64,000 nt of DNA, taken from NCBI GenBank assembly GCA_902167985.1, contig CABHNZ010000001.1:434001-498000 (forward strand), written 5' to 3'. This document shows, piece by piece, positions 29,406-38,664 of this stretch. This stretch comes from Shinella sp. UYSO24. Its GTDB lineage: Bacteria; Pseudomonadota; Alphaproteobacteria; Rhizobiales; Rhizobiaceae. Position 1 is the stretch's first letter. Every line of letters starts with the position of its first letter. The position numbers were made by a program, and so were the translations under genes. The notes under the pieces were generated by a model. The model saw only the letters and a program-made list of their open reading frames with translations, did not search any database and was not told the DNA's origin.

Positions 29406-30107
29406 TTGAACAATCTCTTCGACACCATCCGCAACACGCTCGTGCCGATCCACAAGGAGGGCTATGTCTTTGTTGCCGCCTTCTTCATCGCCTCGCTCGT
29501 GCTCGGATACATCGCCGAACCGCTGTTCTGGATCGGCCTCGTACTGACGCTGTGGTGCGCCTATTTCTTCCGTGATCCGGAACGCGTCGTGCCGCAGGAT
29601 GACGATCTGATCCTGTCGCCTGCCGATGGCCGCGTGTCGCATATCACCATGATCGTGCCGCCGGTGGAACTCGGCCTCGGCGCCGAGCCGATGCTGCGCA
29701 TCTCCGTCTTCATGAACGTTTTCAACTGCCACGTGAACCGCTCGCCGGTGCGTGGTCAGGTGACGCGCATCGAGTATCGCTCCGGCCAGTTCGTCAATGC
29801 CGAGCTCGACAAGGCCAGCGAAGACAATGAGCGCAACGGCCTCGTGATCGAAACCCGCCATGGCAAGATCGGCGTCGTGCAGATCGCCGGGCTGGTTGCC
29901 CGCCGCATCGTCTGCTGGGTAAAGCCGACCGAACCGCTCAATGCCGGCGAACGCTTCGGCCTCATCCGCTTCGGCTCGCGTCTCGACGTCTTCGTGCCCG
30001 CAGGCGCCGAGCCGCGCGTCTCGATCGGCCAGCTGGCGCTTGCCGGCGAAACGGTGCTGGCGGAATTCGGCTCGACCAAGGGCCCGACCATCAGCCGCCG
30101 CAGCTGA
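29406..30107 (+). CDS. psd: Phosphatidylserine decarboxylase
   Basis: Converts phosphatidylserine to phosphatidylethanolamine in the inner membrane. The 233-residue form is the short proteobacterial/archaeal type, with membrane segments near residues 22-55 ([29 protein letters not shown]), [10 protein letters not shown], the active region [10 protein letters not shown] and [15 protein letters not shown], and the self-cleavage GS in [10 protein letters not shown] near the C-terminus, which yields the pyruvoyl group. TTG start at 29406 with AGGAG 9 bases ahead; no ATG fits as well. It is followed 25 bases later by pssA, as in Sinorhizobium. Confidence 0.95.
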   Translation: MNNLFDTIRNTLVPIHKEGYVFVAAFFIASLVLGYIAEPLFWIGLVLTLWCAYFFRDPERVVPQDDDLILSPADGRVSHITMIVPPVELGLGAEPMLRISVFMNVFNCHVNRSPVRGQVTRIEYRSGQFVNAELDKASEDNERNGLVIETRHGKIGVVQIAGLVARRIVCWVKPTEPLNAGERFGLIRFGSRLDVFVPAGAEPRVSIGQLALAGETVLAEFGSTKGPTISRRS

Positions 30108-30132
30108 CGCCGACATTCAGGAGGAGAGCCCG

Positions 30133-30969
30133 ATGGACACGCCCCCCGACCACGCCGCACAGCCGCAGGACATGAAGAACGGCAAGCAGAACGACGAGGC
30201 CCGCGGCCCGCGCCTGCGCGAGATCCCGCTTCGCCTGATGGTGCCGAACCTGATCACGGTTCTTGCCATCTGCGCCGGCCTGACCGGCATAAGGCTGGCC
30301 TTCGAGGGGCGCTATGAGGAAGCCGTGGCAATGGTTCTCCTTGCCGCCTTTCTCGACGGGATCGACGGGCGCGTCGCACGGCTCCTGAAGGCGACGTCGA
30401 AATTCGGCGTGCAGATGGACAGTCTCGCCGACATCATCAATTTCGGCGTGGCGCCGGCGCTCGTCTCCTATGCCTTCCTTCTGCATGACGTGCGGTCGAT
30501 CGGCTGGATCGCGGCGCTTCTCTATGCGATTGCGGCGGGCCTTCGGCTGGCGCGCTTCAACGTGATGGCCGAGCGTGATGTGAAGGCGGACTGGCAGTCG
30601 GAATTCTTCGTCGGCGTGCCGGCGCCGATGGGCGCCATGCTGATGCTTCTGCCCGTCTATCTCGGCTTCATCGGCATCGAGCCCTCGCCGCTCTTCGTCT
30701 ATGCCAGCGTCGCCTATACGGTCGCCATCGGCTACCTGCTGGTCTCGCGCCTACCGGTCTGGTCCGGCAAGTCGAGCCGGATCCGCCGCGACCTGATGCT
30801 GCCGATCATGCTGGCCGTCGTGCTCTATGTGGCGCTGCTGATGACCTTCACATGGGAAGTGCTGTCGATCACCGTCATTGCCTATCTTCTGGTCCTGCCG
30901 TTCAGCGCCCGCGCATGGCATCGCCGCTACGGCACGATCACCATCGAGGACGACAGCACGCACGTCTGA
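30133..30969 (+). CDS. pssA: CDP-diacylglycerol--serine O-phosphatidyltransferase
   Basis: Makes phosphatidylserine from CDP-diacylglycerol and serine, the step before Psd. CDP-alcohol phosphotransferase motif at DGIDGRVARLLKATSKFGVQMDSLAD (split over residues 78-103), with the D-G-x-x-A-R-G-x8-G-x3-D-x3-D spacing. About eight membrane helices in 278 residues. AGGAGGAG precedes ATG 30133. It forms an operon with psd, so the two enzymes that make phosphatidylethanolamine are co-expressed. A perfect 11-bp hairpin lies 12 bases after the stop. Confidence 0.95.
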   Translation: MDTPPDHAAQPQDMKNGKQNDEARGPRLREIPLRLMVPNLITVLAICAGLTGIRLAFEGRYEEAVAMVLLAAFLDGIDGRVARLLKATSKFGVQMDSLADIINFGVAPALVSYAFLLHDVRSIGWIAALLYAIAAGLRLARFNVMAERDVKADWQSEFFVGVPAPMGAMLMLLPVYLGFIGIEPSPLFVYASVAYTVAIGYLLVSRLPVWSGKSSRIRRDLMLPIMLAVVLYVALLMTFTWEVLSITVIAYLLVLPFSARAWHRRYGTITIEDDSTHV

Positions 30970-30980
30970 AGCAGCACCTT

Positions 30981-31007
30981 ATTTTCAGGCAGCAAGTGCC
31001 TGAAAAT
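30981..31007. repeat. Perfect hairpin after pssA
   Basis: ATTTTCAGGCA / TGCCTGAAAAT, an 11-bp perfect dyad with a 5-base loop, starting 12 bases after the pssA stop. It has no long T-run, so it may protect the mRNA end or act as a weak terminator in both directions. Confidence 0.75.
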
Positions 31008-31189
31008 TTGGCTTTTGCACATGCTGCACCGCACGTTTCATGCTGCGGTGCCGTTGCCCTTGCGGCAAGTTGACACGGCTTGCCCTCCTCCCCCGAAAGC
31101 AGGGGGAATTGGCCTTGATTTGGCCCGGATTCCCGGCGAGATGCGCGCACCCCGCAGCAAGCGGAATCAGCCTATCGAGGAGCCAAGAC

Positions 31190-31324
31190 GTGACTACCGA
31201 CGCCAAGAACAGCCAGACCGAAGCCAAGCCGGATGCAAGCCTGCACTACCGCCCGCTCGGCATCAAGGCCGTTGCCGCAGCTGCAATGATGCTGCCGCAC
31301 AAGAAGGTTGCTCCGGCACGCTGA
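31190..31324 (+). CDS. Conserved-looking small protein, 44 residues
   Basis: GTG start at 31190 with GAGGAG 8 bases ahead. Hydrophilic start (MTTDAKNSQTEAKPDAS), then LHYRPLGIKAVAAAAMMLPHKK. No membrane helix of full length. Good ribosome-binding site and composition support it as a micro-gene; the function is unknown. Confidence 0.55.
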   Translation: MTTDAKNSQTEAKPDASLHYRPLGIKAVAAAAMMLPHKKVAPAR

Positions 31325-31339
31325 GACTTTAAACCACCG

Positions 31340-31965
31340 TCACAGGCTATTGCGCAGGAAGCTTAAGGCGAGACCTGCGGCCAGAAGAGCCATGACGATG
31401 CCGATCACCAGATCGAGGACCCGCCAGGCGGCGGGTTTGGCAAAGACCGGCGCCAGAAGGCGGCGCCGTAGCCGAGACCGAAGAACCAGACGAATGAGGC
31501 GAGTGCGGCCCCTGCGCCATAAGCCACGCGCTCCATGCCTTCGAAGGCCGCCGACAGGCTGCCGAGCAGAACCACCGTATCCAGATAGACATGCGGATTG
31601 AGGAAGGTGAAGGCGAGGCAGGCGAGGATCGCCGGCTTCAGCGCCATCGCTTCCGGAGCTCCAGCCACGAGCACGCCCGGCCTTGCCGCGCGGCGAAAGG
31701 CCATGACGGCGTAACTGCCGAGGAAGAGGCTTCCCGCCAGCGTCACCACGCCGATCAGCAGCGGCGATTTTGCCACGACAGAGCCGAGACCGCCGACGCC
31801 GGCTGCAATGAGCGCCGCATCCGACAGGGCGCAGATGAGGCAGAGAAGGAAGACATGCACGCGGATCAGGCCCTGACGCAGGATGAAGGCATTCTGCGCG
31901 CCGATCGCCACGATCAGCGAGCCGCCAAGCGCAAAGCCGGACAGGCCGGCCGAGAGGATGTTCAT
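31340..31965 (-). CDS. LysE/ArgO family amino-acid exporter (frame broken once)
   Basis: Six-helix exporter of about 208 residues. Typical N-terminus with GFALGGSLIVAIGAQNAFILRQGL and the conserved ICALSDAALIAAGVGGLG; the FLNPHVYLDTVVLLGS segment is the LysE signature and points to basic amino acid (lysine/arginine) export. One base is missing near 31462-31475: the repaired C-terminus continues GARLLAPVFAKPAAWRVLDLVIGIVMALLAAGLALS, supplying the last helix. Start at ATG 31965. Confidence 0.88.
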
Positions 31966-32029
31966 GCGGATTTCCGGGATGGGATGAGGCACCGGCAGAA
32001 GAGCGGTGCCCGGTCATGAGGGGGACGTT

Positions 32030-32886
32030 TCAGAAAAGCGACATCTGGGATGGATCGGGATCGTCATCCTTCGGTGGCTTGTCCTGCTCCGGCGGCTTCT
32101 TCGTCTTTGTTTGCCGGGGAACGCGATCCGCTGCCCGCTTCTGCGCTCCGTCGGCCGACACGTCCGGCCCTTCGCCGGGATCGGCAACGGCCACCGGCTT
32201 CTGGATATCGGGGCCCATGTTGGAGACCTTGTTGACGAGATCAGAGACCGGGATCGCCTCGAAGAAGCGATCATCGGCCGGCTGCATCAGATCCTTGACA
32301 TGGCGTGGCTCGCCGTTCTTGCAATCGAGCCAGCGGGCGAAATCCTCCGGTCCGATGACGACCGGCATGCGGTCATGGATCGGGCGGATGGCGCGGTTGG
32401 CGGCCGTCGTCAGGATCGCTGCGGTATCGACTTCGGAACCGTCCGCTGAGGCCCAGGTTTCCATCAGGCCGGCAAAGGCGATGACACCGCCATCGCGCGG
32501 GCGGATCCAGTAGGCCTGCGGCCTCACCCCGCTTTCCTTCGGCGGGCGGCGCCATTCGTAGAACCGGAGGCCGGCACGAGGATGCGGCGATGGCGCATGG
32601 CGGCGCGGAAGGAGGCTTTTTCCGCAGCCGTTTCGGAGCGGGCATTGATGAGAAGCGGAAAATCCTTCGGATCCTTCACCCAGCCGGGGATCATGCCCCA
32701 ACGGGCGAGAAGCGCGCGGCGTTCTGGAAGATTGCTGCCCGGATGGCGCTCAGCCGCCGCGACCACGAGAATGGGCTGCGTCGGGGCGATGTTGAACCGC
32801 GCCGGGAAATCAGGCTCGAAATCGATGACGCTGACGAAATGCAGGATCTCGTCCGGCGACTGGGTCAGGGCATAGCGTCCGCACAT
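32030..32886 (-). CDS. SRAP domain protein, YedK/HMCES-like (frame broken once)
   Basis: Crosslinks to abasic sites in single-stranded DNA through Cys2 after Met removal (MCGRYALT), shielding them. The SRAP features ARFNIAPTQPI, ARWGMIPGWVKD, INARSETAAEK and RRILVPASGFYEW are all present; the last needs one T restored near 32568. The C-terminus carries a rhizobial acidic-basic tail (about 60 residues rich in K, P, D, ending PSQMSLF) which resembles a beta-clamp- or SSB-type peptide ending but is not proven to bind. About 285 residues. Confidence 0.9.
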
Positions 32887-32936
32887 GCGGTTCTAGATGG
32901 CACCGCCCCTCACCCCGGTCAAGGATAACAGCCCGC

Positions 32937-33263
32937 TCAGGCGCTGCGGGGGCCGAAGAGGATGATCGCACCGCCGACGAGGCAGACGATGACGCCGGCG
33001 ACATCCCAGCGGTCCGGCACGCGCGCCTCGACCGCCCAGAGCCAGAGGATGGAGGCGAGAATATAGATCGCGCCATAGGCCGCATAGGTTCGGCCCGCAG
33101 CCTCGCTCGGCACCAGCGCCAGAAGCCAGGCGAAGACGACGAGCGACAGGACACCGGGCGCCAGCCACCAGACCGGCTTCGACAGCCTGAGCCACGCCCA
33201 GAAGGCAAAGCAGCCGCCGATCTCGAAAAGCGCGGCAAGGGCGTAGAGGATATAGGTTTTCAT
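32937..33263 (-). CDS. YnfA family membrane protein
   Basis: UPF0060/YnfA family, 108 residues, four membrane helices: starts with [19 protein letters not shown] and ends [17 protein letters not shown]. Members resemble small multidrug-resistance proteins; transport has not been shown here. ATG 33263 begins MKTYIL and gives the standard family length; longer in-frame starts would add a non-conserved extension. Confidence 0.92.
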   Translation of the reverse strand: MKTYILYALAALFEIGGCFAFWAWLRLSKPVWWLAPGVLSLVVFAWLLALVPSEAAGRTYAAYGAIYILASILWLWAVEARVPDRWDVAGVIVCLVGGAIILFGPRSA

Positions 33264-33310
33264 CGATGCGGCAGCCTTGTGGGTCTGTAGCTTCAGCGCT
33301 ACAATCTTCC

Positions 33311-33466
33311 ATGATCGAGATCCTGGAAAGCAAGCTCTAAGCAACTTGGTTTTCCAGGCTGCGCGACGAGCGGGCCAAGGCCCGGATCAACGCGCGTCTC
33401 TATCGCTTGTCGCGCGGCCATATGGGTGATGTAAAGTCCAATGGCAGGGCGAAAGAGGAGAGCGGA
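33311..33466 (+). pseudogene. Remnant of a RelE/HigB-type toxin (TIGR02683-like)
   Basis: The first codons read MIEILESKL, then an in-frame TAA, then [40 protein letters not shown]. This matches the N-terminal half of a TIGR02683 toxin (usual pattern MIEI...W...LRDxRAxARIxxRIxRLxxGNxGDVK). The conserved C-terminal half (the GVSELRIDYGPGYRVYF region) is absent, and the antitoxin gene follows at once. So the toxin has a stop at codon 10 and an internal or C-terminal deletion. Unlike the single-base breaks elsewhere, this cannot be explained by one missing base. Confidence 0.7.
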
Positions 33467-33467
33467 G

Positions 33468-33755
33468 ATGATCGAGACCAGACGCTGGGATATTGCCGAG
33501 CATCTCGACAGCGACGAGCGGATCGCATTGTTTCTCGAAGTGGTCTTCGAAGATGGCGATCCCGCGACAATCGCCGCCGCGATTGGCGACGTCGCCCGTG
33601 CGCGCGGAATGAGCAAGGTTGCCAGAGATGCAGGCCTTTCCCGCGAAAACCTTTATCGCGCACTCGGCGACGGCGGAAACCCGGAATTTGCCACGATATT
33701 GAAGGTCATCCGTGCCATCGGCTACGATCTCACCGTCGTGCCGCATTCCCGTTGA
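33468..33755 (+). CDS. Orphan HTH antitoxin (TIGR02684-like)
   Basis: Antitoxin of 95 residues with the family pattern AEHLDSDERIALFLEVVFEDGDPATIAAAIGDVARARGMSKVARDAGLSRENLYRALGDGGNPEFATILKVIRAIG (given in pieces: AEHLDS, GDPATIAAAIGDVARARGMS, LSRENLYRAL, NPEFATILKV). The helix-turn-helix is intact, so it can still bind DNA, but its partner toxin is a remnant. ATG 33468 has GAGGAG about 9 bases ahead. It may now serve as an anti-addiction or regulatory protein. Confidence 0.85.
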   Translation: MIETRRWDIAEHLDSDERIALFLEVVFEDGDPATIAAAIGDVARARGMSKVARDAGLSRENLYRALGDGGNPEFATILKVIRAIGYDLTVVPHSR

Positions 33756-33811
33756 GCAGAGGCGCAGCGCACTCAACAGCCTCCCGCCAATAGCAGAGCT
33801 TCGAGCGATTC

Positions 33812-34255
33812 ATGACTTCCGCCCTTCCACCGCAAGCCGCCTCTTCCGCCATTCTCGAGCGAGACGGGAAGTTTCTGCTGATCCGCCGCAAGAACCCGCC
33901 TGCCGCCGATCTTTATGCCTATCCCGGTGGACGGGCCGAACCGGGAGAGACGCCGGACGAGACGGCGGTGCGGGAGTTTTTTGAGGAGACCGGCATTGCC
34001 GTGCGCGACCCGGTGCTGTTTGCCACCTATGATCTCAAGGGCAAGGACGAGGAGAGCCCGCGCTTCCTGCTCTCCGTCTTCCGTGTCTTTTCCGACGACC
34101 GTCACGAGGCGGTCGCAGCCGATGATGCGACGGATGCCGGATGGTTCACGCCCGCCGAGATCCGCCGCCTGCCCTCGCCGAAAAGCGTGCGCGAATGCGC
34201 CGAGCGGCTGGCCGAGGAAATCGCCCTGAAAATCGCCGGGCGGCCCGGCGGTTAA
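33812..34255 (+). CDS. NUDIX hydrolase
   Basis: Nudix family pyrophosphohydrolase, 147 residues. The Nudix box is complete: GGRAEPGETPDETAVREF followed by FEETGI, matching Gx5Ex7REUxEExGU. N-terminal AILERDGKFLLIRRKNPPAADLYAYPGGRA is close to the group of ADP-ribose or 8-oxo-dGTP type enzymes. Substrate unknown. Intact. Confidence 0.93.
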   Translation: MTSALPPQAASSAILERDGKFLLIRRKNPPAADLYAYPGGRAEPGETPDETAVREFFEETGIAVRDPVLFATYDLKGKDEESPRFLLSVFRVFSDDRHEAVAADDATDAGWFTPAEIRRLPSPKSVRECAERLAEEIALKIAGRPGG

Positions 34256-34376
34256 CCTTGTGTCTTAACCTTCGATTTTAACCTTGCCGGGCAATCGGCG
34301 GGGGCAAGTGCGACAGCGCCATTTCCCAGACAGGCGCGAAACCTCTAAAATGCGGTATCGCGATCGGGAATCGTTC

Positions 34377-34928
34377 ATGACACGTCATTTCAGCATCGGT
34401 GCCGGTATCGGCCTTGTTCTCCTGCCCCTCGTTCTGGGTACCGTTTCGACGGTGCTTGTCGGGGCAGAGCCGGTGCTGGCGCAGACGGCCGCTCCATCGG
34501 TCAAGAAGGCGCCGGCGCATGCCGCACCTTCTGCCCCCGGGGCCACCTCTCCCGAAACCGGCGCGGCAACGGCCTCCCCGGAAGCCAAGCCTGCACCCTA
34601 TGACGGGCAGATGATGCGGCTTTCGGAAGTGCTGGGATCGGTCTCCTATCTACGGACGCTGTGTGGCCCAAGTGGGGGCCCAAGCGGCAGCTCTGGCGGG
34701 AATGCCGATGGGGATCAATGGCGCGGCCGGATGCAACGCCTGCTCGAATCAGATACGGCCGGCGAACCGCAAAGACGCGAGCGTCTGACAGCCGCCTTCA
34801 ACCGCGGCTACCGCTCGTTTGTCGCCGTTCATCGGTCCTGCACCGATGCGGCACGACAGGCCGAACAGCGTTACCGTAACGAAGGCGCAACACTTGCGGC
34901 AGAAATCGCCGCACGCTACGGAAATTAG
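34377..34928 (+). CDS. TIGR02301 family exported protein
   Basis: 183 residues. Signal peptide at 1-36 (basic start, then GLVLLPLVLGTVSTVLVG, with VLAQ/TA cleavage). A P/A/S/T linker follows, then the conserved region MMRLSEVLGSVSYLRTLCG, FNRGYRSFVAVHRSC and AAEIAARY near the C-terminus, recognised as the rhizobial TIGR02301 group. Between LRTLCG and WRGRM a G/S/N-rich stretch (PSGGPSGSSGGNADGD) looks like a local repeat expansion. Periplasmic function unknown. Confidence 0.8.
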   Translation: MTRHFSIGAGIGLVLLPLVLGTVSTVLVGAEPVLAQTAAPSVKKAPAHAAPSAPGATSPETGAATASPEAKPAPYDGQMMRLSEVLGSVSYLRTLCGPSGGPSGSSGGNADGDQWRGRMQRLLESDTAGEPQRRERLTAAFNRGYRSFVAVHRSCTDAARQAEQRYRNEGATLAAEIAARYGN

Positions 34929-35029
34929 CTAATTATTTACCTGTTTTGGCAGGAGGCCGTGTCGTTTTGATAAAAGGCTGATAAAGTTCTTAACTGCGCA
35001 GTAAGTAAACGGGTACCGAGGAAGACAGT

Positions 35030-35287
35030 ATGCAGTCAGGCCGCAACGAAATCGACGACATGATCGTTCACGAGAAGATGCAGGTCGCCTTGGAATACCA
35101 GAACGAGGCCTGGGCCGATGGACGCGCAGACGGGATCGAGACGGAAATCATCGCTGATGCCGCCCTTGTCTTCGCGCTTCGCGAGACCATCCGCCTGCAT
35201 GGCGAGCAGGGCGCCGAAGCGCTGCTCGAACAGCTGAAGGAGAGGATCCTCTCCGGCGAATTTTCGCCCGAGCGCAAGATCCAGTAA
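35030..35287 (+). CDS. Small conserved hypothetical protein, 85 residues
   Basis: Acidic, all-helical looking protein: NEIDDMIVHEKMQVALEYQNEAWADGRADGIE, then FALRETIRLHGEQGAEALLEQLKERILSGEF. No membrane segment. A short purine stretch precedes the ATG, which follows a gene-free AT-richer leader. Family not named, but its composition and codon use fit a real gene that is conserved in rhizobia by my recollection. Confidence 0.7.
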   Translation: MQSGRNEIDDMIVHEKMQVALEYQNEAWADGRADGIETEIIADAALVFALRETIRLHGEQGAEALLEQLKERILSGEFSPERKIQ

Positions 35288-35495
35288 TCCCAAGACGCGC
35301 CCTTGATGACGCGCCCCTATCCGACGTTCTGCCGGCCGTGATGCGGCTGGTTCCATTGTCTGCCGAGCCTTGATGCCGCTTGCGGCAGATGCCGGTGATT
35401 TCATCCTCCGGCATTGCCGGCCAGAACATGTTCAAGGGCTTCCGATGCTGAGCGCAGAGGGACATATTTCTTCAACGATCGCCTCCAGCGGATCC

Positions 35496-36389
35496 ATGCC
35501 GGCCCTGCGCGCTTCGTGCATTTCAGGGTCGAGATCGGGATCGAAGGCGCGGATCATGGCGCTTTTCGCCGCCTGCGCGCTCCTGCCGCTTGCCATCACG
35601 CTTGAAAGCCGTCCGGCGCTGGCGCTTTCCGTTACCGCCGATGGCACGTCGCTGACGGCCGAAAGCTCCACCCTGCCGAAGCCGGCACCGGCCATCGACC
35701 ATAGTGCGAAACCCGCCGCCGATGGCCAGAATGCGCAGGTCACGCAGCCTGCCGCACCTTCAACTTCCGGCGCTACATCCGGCAGCCCGGCAGCGCCCGC
35801 CGCTCCGGCAGCACCCGGCACCACACCGCTTGGAACGCCAAGCCCGACCGTCACCGTCGATCCCGACGATGGCCCGTCCCTGCCGCCGTCAAAGGGTGGC
35901 ACGCGCTCGGCCGACGATACGGCGCCGGTGCAGATCATCCGTGATCTCTCGGCGCTGCCCGCCCCCGTGCGCGCCATGCGCGACAAGCTGATCGAGGCGG
36001 CAACGACCGGCGACATTTCCAAGCTGAAGCCGCTGGTCGGCACCGGCCGCGACCGCGCCGACATCATGAATATCGATGGCGACGATCCGGTCGAGACGCT
36101 GAAGAGCTTTTCCGGCGATCCCGATGGCCAGGAAATCCTCGCCATCATGATCGATATCCTGTCGACCGGCGCTGCCCGTTTCGATGCCGGCACGCCGGAC
36201 GAGACCTATGTCTGGCCCTATTTCACCGGCAAGTCGCTTGCGGCGCTGACCGCGCCCGAGCGCGTCGAGCTGTTGCGCATCATCACCGCCGGCGACCTGA
36301 TGGGTATGGAAGACCGCGACAACTATTCCTTCTACCGCATCGGCATCACGCCCGACGGCAAGTGGAAATTCCTCTCCGGCGGCGACTGA
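35496..36389 (+). CDS. Exported hypothetical protein
   Basis: About 297 residues. Signal sequence MALFAACALLPLAITLESRPALA, then a low-complexity A/P/S/T/G linker (about 60-140) and a folded C-terminal domain with VRAMRDKLIEAATTGDISKLKPLVG, GDPDGQEILAIMIDILSTGAARFDAG, and YVWPYFTGKSLAALTAPERVELLRII ending WKFLSGGD. The N-terminal start is unclear; ATG 35496 or 35556 are both in frame, and 35556 fits a standard signal peptide better. Family unnamed; expected in the periplasm. Confidence 0.75.
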   Translation: MPALRASCISGSRSGSKARIMALFAACALLPLAITLESRPALALSVTADGTSLTAESSTLPKPAPAIDHSAKPAADGQNAQVTQPAAPSTSGATSGSPAAPAAPAAPGTTPLGTPSPTVTVDPDDGPSLPPSKGGTRSADDTAPVQIIRDLSALPAPVRAMRDKLIEAATTGDISKLKPLVGTGRDRADIMNIDGDDPVETLKSFSGDPDGQEILAIMIDILSTGAARFDAGTPDETYVWPYFTGKSLAALTAPERVELLRIITAGDLMGMEDRDNYSFYRIGITPDGKWKFLSGGD

Positions 36390-36412
36390 GTTTTCTCGTC
36401 CTCACGATTGTC

Positions 36413-36447
36413 GAAGCCGCGGTGTGATCTTCATTCCGCGGCTTTTT
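36413..36447 (+). terminator. Rho-independent terminator
   Basis: AAGCCGCGG / CCGCGGCTT stem with a loop of about 13 bases and TTT after the 3' arm. Ends the exported-protein transcript, 24 bases after its stop. Confidence 0.85.
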
Positions 36448-36562
36448 CGTTTCTGAGTGGATGCCTCGGGAGAACGCTGCCGTCTCGGCCTTATCGACAA
36501 AGCGGCGGGCGTAACCTAAGTGAGAGGTTCACCGGCAGACCCCGGACAGATGGATCCCGACC

Positions 36563-37434
36563 ATGACCAGCGCCTTCTTATCCTCCCGAGCCGTCATTCT
36601 TTTGTCCGGCGGCCAGGCCCAGGAATTTCTGCATAATCTCGTCACCACCGATATCGAGGGCCTGCCGGAGCGCGAGGCGCGGCCGGGCGCGCTTCTGACA
36701 CCGCAGGGCAAGATCCTCTTCGATTTCATGATCTGGCGCGACGCTTCCTTTGCCGGCGAAGGCCATGGCTTCGTGATCGAGACCGATCTTGCCCAGCGTG
36801 ACAGCCTGATCCGCCGGCTGACCATGTACAAGCTCAGGCCGCCGTGACGATCGCCGCCGGGCCGGAAGGGGCGACGGTATTCTGGGGCGAAGATGCCGCG
36901 CAGGGAACGGTCGTCGATGGCGCCTTCGCAAAGGCAGGCGTCGCCGTCTCGCGCAGCGCCGGAGCCGCCTCGGACGCCGCTTCGAGCGAGGCGGATGAAG
37001 CGGCCTATCAGGCGCTTCGGATCTCGGCGGGGCTTGCGATTTCCGGCGATGATTTTGCGCTTCAGGATGCATTTCCGCATGATGTTCTTCTGGATCGCAG
37101 CGGCGGGCTTTCCTTCCGCAAGGGTTGCTATGTGGGGCAGGAAGTCGTCTCGCGCATGCAGCATCGCGGCACGGCCCGGCGACGGGTCGTGACAGTTTCG
37201 GCGGCAACCGCCCTCCCCGCACCCGGCACGGACATTCTTGCCGGCGAAAAGCCGGTCGGCACGCTCGGTTCGGTTTCGGGCACCAACGGTCTTGCCATCG
37301 TTCGGACCGACCGGGTGGGCGATGCGCTTTCGACCGATATTCCGCTGACAGCCGGTGGCCTTGCCGTGACGCTGTCGCTCCCCTCCTGGAGCGGGCTTGA
37401 GTTTCCGAGCGCATCGGACGCAGCAGAACCGTGA
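36563..37434 (+). CDS. ygfZ: YgfZ/GcvT-like folate-binding protein (frame broken once)
   Basis: Tetrahydrofolate-binding protein needed for some Fe-S enzymes. Visible are FLHNLVTTDIEGL, APGALLTPQGKILFDFMIW-like RPGALLTPQGKILFDFMIW, and the signature KGCYVGQEVVSRMQHRGTARRRVV containing the conserved Cys. The frame breaks at 36837-36842, where AGGCC should be AGGGCC; one G restores KLRAAVTIA. About 290 residues. It ends at TGA 37432, overlapping the GTG of the HD gene by 4 bases. Confidence 0.92.
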
Positions 37435-38090
37435 GCGCCGGGAAACCTTCGCGCGCCGCCGCCTCTACGTCGTCCACACGCGCGTGGCAACGCATGCTTT
37501 CCGGCCGGCGGCTCGATCTGCTCGATCCCTCGCCGATCGATGTGGAGATTTCCGATATCGCCCATGGCCTAGCCCGCGTTGCCCGCTGGAACGGCCAGAC
37601 GCGCGGCGATCATGCCTTTTCCGTCGCGCAGCATTCGCTGGTGGTGGAAGAGATCTTTCGCCGCACAGAAGCGGAAGCAAACCCGGCGGCACTATTGATG
37701 ACGCTTCTGCATGACGCACCGGAATATGTGATCGGCGACATGATCTCGCCGTTCAAATCGGTGGTCGGCGGCGGTTACAAGAGTGTCGAAATGCGGCTTG
37801 AGGCGGCAATCCATCTGCGCTTCGGCCTCGCCGCGCATCCGAGCCGCGAGCTGAAAGTGAAGATCAAGAAGGCCGATGCGGTGGCTGCCTATTTCGAAGC
37901 GACCGAGCTTGCCGGGTTTTCGGTGACGGAAGCGCGCAAATTCTTCGGCCAGCCGCGCGGCATCACCCGCGAGATGCTGCCGATCACGCCCATGCCAGCG
38001 CTTGAGGCGCAGGAGATGTTTCTCGCCCGCTTTCATGCAATCGAGACGGCATTTCTTGCGGGCGTTGGCGCGGGAGCGGCAACGGCATGA
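37431..38090 (+). CDS. HD-domain hydrolase, YfbR-like
   Basis: 219 residues. HD motif with metal ligands: H in ARWNGQTRGDHAFSVAQHSLV, HD in LLMTLLHDAPEYVIGD and D in KIKKADAVAAYFEATEL. The pattern fits YfbR-like 5'-nucleotidases acting on deoxyribonucleoside monophosphates, though the substrate is not certain. GTG start overlapping the ygfZ stop and ATGA overlap with the next gene show a tightly coupled ygfZ-HD-phosphatase operon. Confidence 0.85.
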   Translation: MSAGKPSRAAASTSSTRAWQRMLSGRRLDLLDPSPIDVEISDIAHGLARVARWNGQTRGDHAFSVAQHSLVVEEIFRRTEAEANPAALLMTLLHDAPEYVIGDMISPFKSVVGGGYKSVEMRLEAAIHLRFGLAAHPSRELKVKIKKADAVAAYFEATELAGFSVTEARKFFGQPRGITREMLPITPMPALEAQEMFLARFHAIETAFLAGVGAGAATA

Positions 38091-38664
38091 GCGGCATAGC
38101 CAAGGAGAAGGCTCCGGCGGGCGGCATCATCGGCGGCATCATCGTGTGCCCGCTTGCCAGCATTGCCGAGATGGCGGTGCGGCACGGGGCGCGCGAATGG
38201 TGAGCCTGATTGCCGAGAACCATGACTTTCACCGGCCGGGCGTGATCCGCGCCGAACGGCACCTGACGCTGAAGATGAACGACATCGCCTTTGCCGGCAC
38301 CGGCAATCTGGTGGCGCCGAACGAGGCGCATGTGGAAAGCCTGATCGGCTTCGTTCGCGACTGGGATCGCGACGCTCCGCTTATCGTCCATTGCTGGATG
38401 GGCGTGTCTCGCTCTCCGGCTGCCGCCGTCATCGCCAGCCTTGCGCTTTTTCCGGAGGATGACGAGATGGAACTGGCGAGAAGGCTGCGGCGTGCCGCAC
38501 CGCATGCAACGCCGAATACCCGTCTGATCGAGATCGGCGACCGGCTTCTGAAACGCGACGGACGGCTTGTCGCGGCGATCAAGACGATCGGCCGCGGGGC
38601 CGAGACGGATGGGCGGGCGAGCTTCGTGCTGCCACCTCCGGATCTTGCGTCAAGCAACGTGTAA
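38087..38664 (+). CDS. Tyrosine-phosphatase-family protein (frame broken once)
   Basis: Cys-dependent phosphatase fold, about 192 residues. P-loop VHCWMGVSRSPA (C-x5-R) is complete and there is a conserved Asp-Trp-Asp region before it (FVRDWDRDAP). One base is missing at 38196-38200 (GAATG should be GAAATG), restoring GAREMVSLIAENHDFHRP. ATG 38087 overlaps the HD stop. Substrate unknown; it could dephosphorylate protein or small molecules. Confidence 0.85.
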
